DNA of 64,000 nt from Sodiomyces alkalinus F11 (Eukaryota; Ascomycota; Sordariomycetes; Glomerellales; Plectosphaerellaceae). Position 1 is the first letter of the stretch. Every line of letters starts with the position of its first letter. The position numbers and the translations under genes are program-made. This document shows, piece by piece, positions 32,957 to 45,039 of this stretch. Where the stretch lies: the NCBI RefSeq assembly GCF_003711515.1, contig NW_021167082.1, forward strand, positions 687,701 to 751,700, given 5' to 3'. The notes below the pieces were generated by a model. It did no database searches and had not been told where the DNA came from. It was given only the letters and a program-made list of their open reading frames with translations.

Positions 32957-33436
32957 AGAGCTATGGGCTTTTGGAAGTTGGTGTGGATGTGGATTCGTGG
33001 ATATGTTGTAGTTTACGACCGTTAGCATTTTCAGCCTAGATTTATGTATAGGGATCCTGGTCCGGAGAACTCCGATGACTACACGAGTAGAACGACACAT
33101 TATACTATGTGGTGTAGGATGTATGTTGTGCATTGCCGGGACATTGCCCTGCTCGTTTAACTGTGGACTCCACAGTTCCCAACAGCGCGTGAGGGGACAG
33201 GGCTGGAAGTTTTCTTAATCCGCTGATTACAGGACAAGCCTTCCTTCAATGCGTGCCCTTATAGCGCCAACAGCCCTGCTCTATTAACAAGTGCGGTTGG
33301 TTGGTTGGTTTATAGAGCACTCCGGCTCTGTTCTTCTACGTCGCCTATATATACTGGCCGCAGTATAGGTGAAGTGCTGTCTGGGGCTTACGACGCTTCT
33401 TATTCCTGTCTTTTCATATCACACAACCGATAGAAG
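32567..33436. other. Intergenic spacer with poly-G run
   Basis: Ordinary-composition DNA between RIP island 2 and the orphan ORF. It holds a long poly-G run (32919-32955), a GGTT microsatellite of about four units near 33296-33311, and a TATATATA-like box near 33344, about 90 bases ahead of the next ATG. Open frames here are produced by the poly-G/poly-C run and are not genes. Confidence 0.5.
32919..32955 (+). repeat. Poly-G homopolymer, 37 bases
   Basis: Thirty-seven consecutive G residues. Able to form G-quadruplex on the plus strand. Length is likely polymorphic, and the assembled length may be inexact. Confidence 0.9.
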
Positions 33437-34402
33437 ATGGACGGCCCTAGGGCTATAAGCCGCACCACCCTTAGGCCTCTGCTTCCTAGCAGCACAGGTT
33501 TCTCTTCTACAAAGATTTTGGCCCCGCCCCTCGTAATGTGGGACGCCCATCAGTACCTATGGCTAAAGAATATATTGCTGCTGCGTAAGAACCCCCCAAA
33601 AAGCCTAAATACCCTTGGTAACCTGAAGACTTGTCTTTCCCAGGTGCTGTCTGACTCCTCCCAGTCCTGGTATCTATCTCACCAGTGGCCGCAATACCAG
33701 GCGACAGCATTGCACGGCGAACGATCGAGCAGGCTCGAGCTGCAACTACAAATGATTTGTGTTGATTTGGTTTATCAACATACCGTCGCTTTCCGCCTTA
33801 CAACGGATGCCATAGCCGTTATGTTAAACTCGGTACGAAGCTGTGGTCTAAAATCCGATTTGAAGGAGTCTCTTGAGTCATACGTGTTTTACAGTCCATG
33901 CAAACGCACCTTAAAATACCTTGCTTTCTCGGGGCCCTATATTATGAACGCCGAAGATGACCCCAAGACCTTTCGGAGCTTTTTTCGAATTATAGGAGCG
34001 TCTCTGTCAGAGAATTTAGAGCCCTTGTTGATGGAATTACCGTCGCTAGGGAGTGCATCCAACCCGCAACATCCATGGTCTGCTATTCCCAGCGGCCAGC
34101 TCAACCATGATGGACCCCAGCAAGCTGAACTCGAAGCGAGACACATATCCCCAGGAATCCCCCCAGGGATTGGTTGGGCATCCACAAGCTGCATATGGTG
34201 TGAACACGCGCCTGGACATCTGATGTTCCCAACTATTTCCAACTCAATCAACACGAACTTTCTTCCCTCGCCTTTGGGTCAGCAACCTTCGGATCGACTA
34301 CTATGGATTAAAGAGGCGATTTTCGATAACATGGAGTGTGCGCCGTCTCTATGCGCCGTGAGTTGTCGGATGGCCTCTTATGCTCCATCGTTGCGGCGTT
34401 GA
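33437..34402 (+). CDS. Hypothetical protein, 321 aa, single exon
   Basis: A complete ATG-to-stop frame in non-RIPped DNA between two repeat blocks. No domain is recognised. The N-terminus is basic and Ser/Pro-rich (MDGPRAISRTTLRPLLPSST). The central part is helical and well mixed (VMWDAHQYLWLKNILLLRKN, ELQLQMICVDLVYQHTVAFR, DLKESLESYVFYSP). The C-terminal third is Pro/Ser-rich. There is no signal peptide or membrane segment. A TATA-like TATATATA lies about 90 bp upstream. Codon choice looks ordinary. It could be an orphan gene or cargo of a former element. The call rests on length and composition only. Confidence 0.5.
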   Translation: MDGPRAISRTTLRPLLPSSTGFSSTKILAPPLVMWDAHQYLWLKNILLLRKNPPKSLNTLGNLKTCLSQVLSDSSQSWYLSHQWPQYQATALHGERSSRLELQLQMICVDLVYQHTVAFRLTTDAIAVMLNSVRSCGLKSDLKESLESYVFYSPCKRTLKYLAFSGPYIMNAEDDPKTFRSFFRIIGASLSENLEPLLMELPSLGSASNPQHPWSAIPSGQLNHDGPQQAELEARHISPGIPPGIGWASTSCIWCEHAPGHLMFPTISNSINTNFLPSPLGQQPSDRLLWIKEAIFDNMECAPSLCAVSCRMASYAPSLRR

Positions 34403-34983
34403 CTTGTCACCACTAATTGTTTTCTTCAGGCCACGAATAGATTATAGCACACACTCAATTTCAGCCGACGGCCCACGACCGGCGGAGTCGTAGCAGTAGT
34501 TGGCAGAATCATCTCGGCTCGCCCGTTCTACCATAAAGCCTTGCTTATGGCGCAATTTCGAGCTCTGGCTCACTCCTGTACTAAGGAGACCTGCTCCCCG
34601 GATAGCGCCCCATTTGATATAAGGTGGGGTGGTAGGCAGTGGGTCTCAGTCATAAAGAACGGTACATGTAGATGATACTCGACGGAATTCATTGTTCTTA
34701 CACTGTTCAGGGCCATTTGGTTTGAAAGGCAGCACTATGTGAACAGGAGGAAGAGGGGGGTTGTAATGGAACAAGGTCCCTGCCAAATTAGATATATATC
34801 ACAAGAAATCTAAGATATCAATATATACACGAATATTCTCAAGCAAACACTTTCCTTCAGCATTACTCGATTAAGCTGATGTTTTATGTTTTCCCATTTT
34901 GCCGTTATCTTAGCACTAACCGAGTCAAAAAAAAAGAAAACAAAGACTCACACAACCACAACCCAGCAGCCGACCCTCATAAC
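34403..34983. other. Intergenic, upstream of the helicase
   Basis: No gene supported. AT-rich TATATATC/ATATATAC runs at about 34790-34835 could serve as promoter elements for the helicase gene. An in-frame ATG at 34879 precedes the preferred start at 34984; its extra residues are Lys-rich and poorly coding, so it is not used. Confidence 0.4.
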
Positions 34984-35891
34984 ATGAACCGCCGACGGTA
35001 TGCCCCGTCCGACTCGTCGGGCGGGGAAAACAGAAGCTCGTCGGGGCAGCCAGCCAGGCAGAAAAGACAACGAACGGGCGGAGCCGCGGCAACAGAAGGT
35101 CAGATCAAGGTTCTCCGAAGCTGGGCAATCGCGCTCATGCGCCGAGACGGCAGGCCTGGCCCCGTGGCGTTTATAGAGGCGCTGCTCGACTCGGCGGTGG
35201 CACGCGAGATGCAAGAACAAGGCTATAAGGACCAGGCGCTGCTAGAAAAGCTCGACTACGCCGCCGCGATAGAGGAGGTTGCAGAGGTGGATGATGACAT
35301 TCGGGCAAGGATGGCGGGCACAATTTGGATCAAGGGCCCGGCAAGTATGGAACACGAGATTGAGAGCATGTCGGAGCTCGGTATAGTAGCAGGTGGCGAC
35401 TGGCTGTTCGCGGCGGCGATGAACAACACAAACGGTTTGCTGATTCGCCTGATATTCGACTGGGACAACGAGGCGGCACCGGTAGCTATTGCAGCAGAAG
35501 GGAATGAGGGCGGCACGGCTGCAGCCTCACGGACGGCCACCGGCACGCCTGCCGCGAGTGAGGAGGAGGAAGCACAAGAACAAGAAGAACAAGAAGAAGA
35601 AGAAGAAGAAGAAGAAGGGGTGAGTACTAATATTCACGACAAGACCCCTGTACTGGAACTAGGAGAACAGCCAGCTATGGAGCGACCTGCCGAGGAGAGC
35701 GATAACGACCCAGGACACCATAATACCGAGCAAGACGAGGATGGAGATGAAGATAACGGGCATACGGGACTGTCCCAAGGAGTCGAGTTGTCGTTCGAGT
35801 CGGCATTACCCTTGCCAAGCACACCCGGAATACAAGGCAACGTCAGCTCCTTCATGTCCGAGGTGATCAGCATCGGGTCTAGCTTATCGTC

Positions 35892-35924
<33 letters not shown>

Positions 35925-38900
35925 TGATGATACTGTTGCTGTTGCCACTGGCTCTATATCCGGCCCCATGCTCCGAGGGGATGACAACACGCCAAACGAC
36001 CATGAAACCATCATCATCGACGATGACGAAGACAATGAACAGGAGGGCATGCAGGATGTGTTGCAGGCGCACCTCTCCCAGGCTGAACAACATCCTCACT
36101 GGAAACGTATCGAAGAGGCTTTCGCCCTAGGGGACCCGAGGTGGCAGGGCGAGGTGGCGGAGCGAAAGTTCCACCTCCCCTATCTGCAGGACGGCCAGGG
36201 GCTGCTCCGACACCAGCTCGAAGATCTTTGGAGCTTAATGCAGAGGCCTGAGTCGGTTAACGGGGCCATCTACTGGGCGGCAGTCGGCACAGGAAAGACA
36301 TACGTGGCTCTGGCGGCGGCAGCGACCCTTCGAATGGCTATCATCTTAGAAGAGGACCACCACCAATACCCAGCGGCACACCTAACAACCTCGACGACAG
36401 CAAGAGGGGATAATTGCCCGACGGGGGCGGCGATGCACCTGCAGTGCCCCTGCAACCCGCGGGGTTTCGGGGCAGACATCCTACGGCGGTATTCGCATGC
36501 GCCGCACGACCGTCCTATGATATACCTAACGCCGCCCGGCAACGTCTTAGGGGTAAAGTCTCAGGCGGCAGTGTTCTTACGCGAGGAGGTGACGGTGCGG
36601 GGAGGAGTGGGCGTGGAACGGCGCTATGCGGGAGTCCGCGTGCTAAGCCACCCTGAGGCCAAGGATTGGCCAGGCACAGGTAACTGGGCAGCCGATATCG
36701 ATAACAACGTGCTGACAGAGACAGTCCTGCGACTATTGCCATACCGGTTCCGATTAAATAACGGCGGCCGACCCCTCGATGTGGATGGTCGGGTAGACAA
36801 TTCAGCGACTCAAGCGGCGGTGCTAAAGTGGTTAGAGGAGTTTGGTGAGGCAGAAGCCAGGGCTGCCAGAGGCAAAGGGGCCGCCATACCTAAAAGCGCG
36901 AAGAAGACTGAGAAGGGGATGCCATACCCTTAGGACGCGGCTAAGTTCGTTAAGGTGCCTGGCCATGAGAAGGCGGATTTTGAGTCGCGTATGCCGGGGT
37001 ATAGTCTTACCCTGCCACAGCAACGGCCACTAGCGACATCGTCCTTACTCCTCCTCGGTTCTAACATCGGTGCCTTGGCGGACAAGCTACGGTCGGTGGC
37101 GTCGGGGGTCGTCCTTCGGGTAGCCAGGCCCAACATAAACAAGACGGGACATCTAACGCAGAACAGAGTGCGCGTCTCCTGCCGGCCTATCCCCTCAATT
37201 CCCATTAGCCTGATGGTGATGGATGAGTTCCACCAGGCACGGAGGCCGGAGACCGTAGGTATGTCGCTGGCGGCGCAGCTGCTACACGTTCAGGGCCACC
37301 AGAGGTACGGCCTGGATCCACCTCCTCTGCTCCTTATGATGAGTGCTACGCCAATCACAACAAGCTTTGCCAACATTGAGACCCAGGTGGCGCTCCTCTT
37401 CCGGGCGGGCAACGTAGGCGACGCGGTCAGGGCCAGACTTGGCGAGTTCCAGAGGCGGCTGAAAGAGGCGGAGGGCGCGGGGAAGAGCCACGAGCGAAAG
37501 GAACTATACCGAGAGGCGGCCGCCCAGCTTCGACCTATATTCGTCGGTCGTGGAAAAAAGTCTTACTGTGACGGGCAGCCGGTCGTGCGGACAAACGAAG
37601 CCATCTTCCGGCTATGGCCGTGCACCTACGATAGTCACGACGACTTGGCGTGGCATCGGGCGAACGAGTCGATGCGCCGAAAAATCAAGACCAAGTGGGA
37701 TAAGTGCGCGAACGGTCAAGCGCCCGGGAGCCTAGCAGTCAGCGAGGCGTACCAGCATATGGACAGGGTCCGCACGGAGCTGGAGACCTTTGGCGGTGGG
37801 TCGCGGGCAACGCAGCAGAGGGGGGAGGTGACGATTAATCACGCCAGGCGCTATGCGTCGTGGCCAGTGGCAGCGCAGCTCGAGGAGCGGGACTTTAACA
37901 AGCTGCAAACGGCGCTAACGGGGATCAACACGCAGCTCAGCAAATGGGTCCGCGAGACCATGAAGGCAGCAGGGCCGCGGGGGCATCGGCCTCCGCCGCC
38001 GCAACCAACAACGACAATTGGACGCCTGTGCTATATACCCACTGGCTAGAGAAGGAAGCGACTCGGGACGCGCCAAAACAACTCGTGCTTAGTACCGCGA
38101 GGGAGAAAAATATCCGAGTCGAGCGGCTCGTGCAACTTGTGGACGGGGCATTCCAGAAGGCGCCGACAGCCGCGGGCAATGTGCTAGTGTTCTGTGTCGA
38201 TCCAGGCGACGCATCCCTTCTACAAATCGCCCTCGAGACGATAGCGGCGGCCAGAAAGCAGCGGAAACATAGCGATGGTGGCGGGGAGGGCGGTCGACAG
38301 CAGCGGGAGCCGGAGCTAATCCCGCAACTAATCGCCCAGGCGCACGAGGAGGGCGCGCGGGGCAGTATCAAGAAGTGGTTCCAGGCGACAGATCCAGGTG
38401 CGGTCAAGATTCTTATCTCCACGTACGAGCTACTTGGAACCGGTCACAACGACCTCGAAAGGGCATGTCACCTGACGGTTTTGTTCTACGTGTCCCGGCT
38501 GCCGTCGAGCATCGAGCAGGCCGTGGGCCGCCTCACGAGACCGGCACAGACGCGACAGGTGGAGGCGTACGTGCTGTATACCGAGCTATGCGTGGTTGAG
38601 TTGTTGGATATGTCGGTGCTCGCGTCTCGCAGGGCGTTTGCGGGTGTGGATGAGAACGGCTGGAACGACCTGTTCCAGCGCATCCTGGCCGAGCCCACCT
38701 CCAGCCCCGCATCCACCATCACGGCCACCGCACCAAGCACCCCGGCCGGCAGCAAGACAAAACGACCGCGCCTTTGTCGTCAGCGCCGGAGGATATTCCA
38801 CGCAGCGGCGGCAGCAGCTCCGTCACAAAGTGGCCATCTGGGGGCGTACTAGGTCGTTCTGGAAGCGGCAGCGGCAGCGAGTATCCGCCCACATGCATAA

Positions 38901-39424
38901 CGAGGCGGCTGGATATAAGGCCAACCACGGCGCACCCGAGCATGTTAAGCAACAAAGTGATCCCGCATGGCCGGGATGGCGCGTCGGGTCTTGCCCGGGC
39001 ATGTGCCGCAGTGGCTTGGAGTATTGTCGCCCAGTATGGGACGTATGACCGTTTAGCAAACAATGTCGACGCCGTCGCGGAGGCACTGGCTAAGGGAGAG
39101 GAGAGCAAATACGCCCCCAATGTCGCCACTATTGCGGACGAACTTGCCAATGAAATGAAGAAGATTGTCTATAAACGGGAGGCTGGAGGCGTCAGAATCG
39201 ACCCGGAGAAGATCACTATCGAGTTCGTCGACGCGGCTTTGCAGAATTGGAATTCACGCACTTATCGCACCTACTACCTGGGTTACATACTTGGCGATCA
39301 TGCATATATCGTATACCCAAACAAGCGCTTCGGGCTCACATCCCAGGTAGTATGGATTCGGGCGGAGAATTGGGACCCGCGTGTCGAGAGGAATGTGTAT
39401 GATGGACTCCAACGGGCGGGATGA
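34984..39424 (+). pseudogene. SNF2-type helicase/ATPase gene with three lesions
   Basis: A GC-rich 4.4-kb gene for a nuclear-type ATP-dependent helicase of about 1,470 aa. The N-terminus is basic and Ser/Arg-rich. It is followed by poly-Glu (35583-35618) and poly-Asp (35894-35932) tracts. Walker A is AAVGTGKTYVALAAA (about 36280). The DEAD-box equivalent is VMDEFHQ (about 37218) and motif III is MSATPI (about 37340). The second lobe has NVLVFCVDP, KILISTYELLGTGHNDLE and the arginine-finger motif EQAVGRLTRPAQTRQVEAY (about 38515). Three breaks interrupt it. An in-frame TAG at 36931-36933 has the same frame open on both sides (CAG-to-TAG fits RIP). Frame changes occur at about 37965-38045 and 38755-38850, each equal to a 1-base loss or 2-base gain. 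No good splice sites explain them. Sequencing error in GC-rich runs is the main alternative. Confidence 0.8.
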
Positions 39425-40640
39425 TTACGTCTAAGGAGGCGAGGCTGGTGGCTATGGTGTTGTACGTTATCACGTGATGCGTCTTTCATATTCACGCGGG
39501 GTTAGGTGGATCCATATGCTAGAGTAGATAATCTATCCAAGGTCCCTCTACTCAATCAGCCACCCCTATCACAATCCACCTAGACAATCCATAGGTCAGG
39601 TTAATGCCGTCGTTGCCCTGATCAGAGCTATAGCTACTCATCTATCTACGTCCATGTAGTTATAGACCTGACTACGATCCATATAAGGCAGGTCTATTGC
39701 CCTGCCCCTCTCCTATTTCATCTCTAGCTGACGATATCCTTATAGGCATTGACCGCGATATTCCTACGTAACTATGGCAGTGAGACGGCGCTGGCCTAGC
39801 CATAACCCGTGTCACCGAGGCGATGGGCGAAGGGGCGGCTGTGAATAAAAGAGGAAGAAAACATCGAGGAAAGGCCTGAACGAGGATCGCCTATCACCAG
39901 GCAAAGAACAGGCCGCGGCTCGGTTTCCTGCTGCCACTATAGTCGAACAGGAAATCCTACAGTCTTCCGACCTCTCCCATCTACAGTCTTCCGACCTCTT
40001 CCAAGTTCGATAATATTACCAAAAACACTTAAAGCTATTCAGAGTCTTAAGAGCTGGCTGCTACAGGGTCTAGTAACTGTTAGTGGTTCAAGAGTGGGAG
40101 GAATGGCATAGGTTCGAGGCTAACAGGTATATCTATGATCTGGGAATAGCTTCACTTATGGACAGCTACTGACAGGGGTAGGCGAACCAATTCAATTAAT
40201 TAATTGACAATCAATCAACTTCACGGCGCCGAATCTATTAATCAATCAATTCTATACCCTCGAATTGATTTGATTGATCGAAGAGCAGCGCTGAGCAGTG
40301 CAAAGTGGAAGCAAAATCACGTTTATAGTGTGGGCCATGCGAAGTGGAAGTAAATCCACGTCTTCTTATAGTTGGAACCACTATTAGAGCGGTGTCTATG
40401 ACTGTGAGTTCGACTGCAGCTGCGTCTGCGGCTGCGGTTATGCCTATAATCGCGAGTGAGATTATGACTGAGGTTGGCATGCATCGAACAGAAACACCTT
40501 GGGAACCATCCCCCCTGCGGATACAATACACCGGAAAAGGTCTCGCGCGTCTTCGCTAAGCTCATGGAAACGCTTCAATGGTCGGAGATCAACCTTAGGG
40601 GCGGGAAAGCTGTAGGCTAGATTCATAGCCCAAGGCTCTC
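39425..40640. other. Intergenic spacer before RIP island 3
   Basis: No gene supported. Holds a tandem duplication of CTACAGTCTTCCGACCTC with its flank (39957-40004), palindromic AATTAATTAATTG-type runs (40190-40280), a roughly 30-bp imperfect direct repeat built on GAAGTGGAAG (40300-40375) and a GCTGCG triplet stretch (40410-40440). Confidence 0.5.
39957..40004. repeat. Tandem duplication of a 24-base unit
   Basis: CTACAGTCTTCCGACCTCTC and its four following bases occur twice in a row with one mismatch. A recent slippage duplication in non-RIPped DNA. Confidence 0.75.
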
Positions 40641-41279
40641 GACTAAACTGTATAATAGTAGCTTTATTAAAAGCAGAGAGCTTAAGATTAGTCTTTAAGA
40701 GTAGAGAAAGCCGTTACGCGTATAGCTCGTGTGAGAGTCTTAATATAAGTATTAGAAATTGCTTATTTTTTTAGTCGAACCGAGCTGGATCGGAGAGCTT
40801 AGACCCTGGCTTTATTCTATAGAAATACTGGAATGCTCTTTATAGTGGCTACGACGGAGGTAATAAAAAGGACGGGTTCTAGCGTCTTCGCCTCTCGTGG
40901 TTAATAGAAGCTAAAGCTAATTCGAATTCTACTTTTAAGTAATCTAGGAAGTTATTATTAGCTTAGAATAAGGTAGGCAGATTAAACCACGGAATATCGA
41001 GCCCGCCCGGAAGTGAAATCTTAAGAAGAGTGGCTATAATAAAGTGCAGAGTATTAGGAAGAATTAATAAACTTACGTGGAAAAAAGGAGGGGAAAAAAA
41101 GAAAAAAGTGGGTAGTCGCAGTTATATATATAATATAGGGACCGACTAGGGGTATAGTAAGACCTAAATAGAGGGATAATAAAACGTGGGGCCAGGATAT
41201 AAGCTATAATCGCCCTAAGTACTATAGTTATTCTATAAGTACTAATCGGGTTATCGCGGTACTCGTTATTTTATAATAT

Positions 41280-41400
41280 ACCTATCTATATACTACCTAC
41301 CTTACCTAAGGTAGGTACCTAGGAGGGGGGCTATAGATAGTGCCTAAATAGTGATTCTTATACTAGGTAGGTAGGTAAGGTAGGTAGGTATTAAAGGTAA
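41280..41400. repeat. RIPped relative of the 42.3-kb mini-element
   Basis: GGTACCTAGGAGGGGGG followed by AGTGCCTAAATAGTGATTCT parallels the left end of the element at 42280-42437 with CA-to-TA/TG-to-TA changes. It is embedded in GGTAGGTA repeats. Confidence 0.5.
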
Positions 41401-42279
41401 AATGATTATAATACTATAACCTAAAGGACGAGACTATTAGCTACCTAATAGGTACGTATAAAATAGGTCTAGTACTTAGGGTAATTATAGCTTATATCCT
41501 AGCCCTATATTTTACGGTCCCTCTAGTAGAATCTACTATCCCCTTAGTTAGTCCCTATATATAAGCTTTTAAGACGATAGTCCTGGCCCGCCTCCGTAGT
41601 TCCCGCTCTTGGGCGGTACCTTTATTACCTTAATTACACCTCTAAAGATTAAGTACCTAGGTACCTTAGATTAGCGTATATAAGGTACTACTTAAAAAGA
41701 AGTAAGGTACCGGTCCTCCGCTACCCCCTACTCGGTCTTTATTATATACTTAACACTAATTAGGAAGCTAAGGCCGTATAAACATAACTGGCTAAGGATA
41801 ATAGGAGAACTCCAGTCCAGTGGGTAATAGTTTAACCATATATATAATAACTATGCTGATTCCTTAAGCATCTATACTCACAATATTCTTTTGCCTCCCC
41901 TTATCACCACTACCGAAGTTAGTGTCTTTACTATACCTAGGTACCTTCTAATAACTTACGTACCTTACCTTAGGTAAGCAGGCATCGTATAACTATCGTT
42001 ATACTATTATTATTTTCTAATACCTATCTATGTAAAATAGATATAGAAGTACGGACCGGTAGTAATAAACTAATAAGTAATCGAAATAAGATATAAAGCA
42101 AAGTTATAAACTACCTTAACCTATTTAATCCCTATAGAGGTGCTTAGGTATCCTAATAAAATAGGTATAGTACTTACGTGTTCCGGCGCACATGGTATGG
42201 CCCCACTTTTCGATGTCCTGAATCCAAACATAATGTCCTCGCATCCCGAGCCAATTGCATTACTCTGACTGCCTATATA

Positions 42280-42437
42280 CCTACCCGGGAGGGGGGGTGC
42301 CAGGGACAGTGCCTGGATAGTGATTTTCTTGCTGGTCATAATAAGTAGGCTCTGGCATAGCAGTACTGGTATAAAGGGTAAGAAGTCCACTATCTAAGCA
42401 CTGTCCAGGACCCCCTCCCCCCCCCCTCCCGGGTAGG
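42280..42437. mobile_element. 158-bp MITE with TA target duplication, not RIPped
   Basis: Inverted ends CCTACCCGGGAGGGGGG and its reverse complement, with imperfect pairing continuing for about 45 bp (CAGTGCCTGGATAGTG against CACTATCTAAGCACTG). Flanked by TA on both sides, as expected of Tc1/mariner-type insertion. It keeps CpA/TpG sites although it sits in island 3, so it inserted or escaped after RIP. A mutated relative is at 41280-41400. Confidence 0.65.
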
Positions 42438-42556
42438 TACTAGAGTGATAGCCACGGTACTTAAGGGATTAACCAGTGCCTTATGCCTAGTCTATATAAA
42501 GGGTCTGCGACCCGTAATAGATAGCGATACTATTACTAAGGACGCCGATATCTAAA

Positions 42557-42610
42557 CTTTCCGCTTTCCGCTTTCTGCTTTCCGCTTTCTGCTTTCCGCT
42601 TTCTGCTTTC
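42557..42610 (+). repeat. Heptamer minisatellite
   Basis: Seven tandem units of CTTTCCG/CTTTCTG plus a partial unit. The two unit types alternate in the right part of the array (CTTTCTG, CTTTCCG). Pyrimidine-rich on the plus strand. Confidence 0.85.
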
Positions 42611-43899
42611 TAAACTTAGTAACACAAATTAGTTTCTAAGCTAAGGTACCTTAAGGTTCAAAGTGCCAGGACTAAGGGATAAGTGGCTATATACCTAGGT
42701 ACTTTATTAGTCTATATTAGGATACCTAGGTATCTGCCTAGTTAGGTACGATATAAGGTACTCTAGGGAGCTCTGTTATACACGTACTTATACCCCGGCC
42801 TTACTTTTTAGTAGCTCGGTTAGACTCGTACCGGAATAAGTAGTATCTAGGTAGTGTTTCCCCGCTTCTCTACTTTATTAAGCGCTTATATTAGTTACCT
42901 TAAGTAGAATTAAACTATCAGGACGGGTTATTCCTATAGATTAAACGTAGGTAATAAGGGGCTATAATACCGTATATATTCCGTACTATATAGTAGGTAC
43001 CTAAGAGGTACCTATATATATACCTTAGTATAATACCTCCGTGACCTAGTTATATACGTTATAATCTCTTATTTAACCTTTAGCTTATATTCCAAACTTA
43101 AGATACTAAAGACTTATCGTATCTTTTACTATTATCTAATCTTATTATCTCTTATATCTAATAGTTAATCCGTCCTTAGATAAATAGTATACTCCGCCTA
43201 CTAAGTAATATCTTAACTATATTACTTATTATTACAGCGAGTACGAAAAAGCATACCGCGAGTATAAAAAGGTATATAGTATATTTTACGAATAGTATTC
43301 TCGGCTCGAAAAGCTAGAGGCTAAAGTAAGCGTACTTATAGCTATTATTTTCTGTATAAAGTAAGGAGAGAAGTAACTTAGGATAGTACGTTTATATAAT
43401 TCTATTTACCCTAGAATATTCTTTACTAACAGACTAAAGATATCTTTACGTGATATATAAAGCCAGGGTACGAGTAGTAGGACTTAAGAATAATAATTAT
43501 ATATATCTTTTTAGATATCTTTATATTAAATACACGGAAGACTTTCTTCTAAGTTCCTAGGTAGAATAAATATAACGATATAACCTAAGGAGTCAGGGTA
43601 TATAGTCTAGTCTAGTTATCGGCTCGCTATTACTTTGTAGAGCTAAAACTAAATCCCTTATGCTTCGGTATTAGCTATATCACTAATAGGTTCTTAGTAT
43701 TCGTAAGCTAGACTAAATCACGAGTTACCAGAATCCTTTATGCATTAATATTCTGTTTAATCACTAACGGGCGTATATATAAGACTCCACCTTAAAGCTC
43801 TATATTAAGCAGTTTTAAAGTATAAGCTGCTATAGACTAGGCTTATTAGAGTTAGAGAAAGTCCGTATATTATAATAATCTAAGACTAAAGACTAACTA

Positions 43900-44420
43900 T
43901 ATTTTATCTATGAATTAATATAAGATTTAGGCCGTATACGGTATATAGGGAATGATTAATAATATTATCTCCTTAAGACCGTATATAGAAGCCCGGAGAA
44001 CCTTCCGTCGTTAACCGAATATAGCCTATTAAGTATTCGGGCAAGGTGTTCCCGATCCTGTAACTATATTAACTATAATAGAAGAAACGTGTATGCTAAT
44101 AGGGAAGGCCGAGGCCCTAAAGCGCCTAGGGCTCCTGCTCCCGTGGATTATAGTAAACACCGACTTATCTAATAAGGTTAATAGAGACGTAAATATAGTA
44201 AGACTTAAAAGGGATATTATTAAGGAGCTTTAGCTTATAGTACTAAACGTACTACTAAGGTATAGAATAGGGGAAATATAGGTAAGGCGCCCGGTATTCT
44301 AAAGCGGTAAGGATAAACTACTATAACCTCTAGAAATCGTTACGCGACTATACGCCGGTAATTCACCTATATATTACCTTTTATAGATTAGAATAATACC
44401 TTTATAAGACTCGGGTATAG
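43900..44420 (+). pseudogene. RIP-killed reading frame, family unknown
   Basis: A plus-strand frame open for 60 or more codons without a stop (DPVTILTIIEETCMLIGKAE, then ALKRLGLLLPWIIVNTDLSN), flanked by Gln-type stops. Helix-forming and well mixed, so clearly once coding. It may be the same former protein as 45040-45430. The family is not recognised. Confidence 0.4.
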
Positions 44421-45039
44421 CCTACTATATAATATATATATCGCTAGAGGGAATGCTAGCGGGGATCTAGAAAGTTACTACTTACTATCTAGGGTAATTA
44501 GCCGCCTTGAATATATAGGTAATAGGCAGAAATATAGTATCGCTAAAAATAATAGCTACTAAGTAGTGTTAGACTAAAGGATAAACCCTGTTAACGTTAG
44601 CTACTAATATAACGCGGCGCTAAGTAGCGAGGCGTATATAAAAGTAATAGACGAACTCCTTACTAGGAGATTTAGTTCGGGGGATAAGAGGTATATCGTG
44701 TAGTAGCCGCTAAAGTATAGCCCGTGGATAAAAAGAATACTAAAAAGAAAAAGAAACTTTATAGTAGCAGAAATTAGGTACGGTATATAATAAGAGACTT
44801 AGAGAGCTAGTATAATTCAGTTAATATAGGTAAATAGGTATTTAGTGGGCTAGCTTATATAGATAAACTTAATTATAGCGAGAATTAAGAAATAAGAACT
44901 CGGTTCTTACTCTCCTTAGCGCTAATATAATAGAGGGTTAGATTATAGGGTAAATACGACCCGGGAGGAAATTATAAAAGGAGAGAAAGTCCTAGTAAAA
45001 TAGGACTATTTCTTATAATAATAAAGTTAAAGCTATCTT

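Noticed and set aside
32756..33133. 125-codon frame with a long Pro run
   Set aside because: The Pro stretch is just the poly-C strand of the 37-base homopolymer.
35634..36050. Ser-rich minus-strand frame inside the helicase
   Set aside because: Complement of the Asp/Glu-rich repeats of the helicase gene.
36931..36933. In-frame TAG in the helicase as part of an intron
   Set aside because: CTTAG could be an acceptor, but there is no branch site or suitable donor and the frame is open and coding on both sides without splicing.
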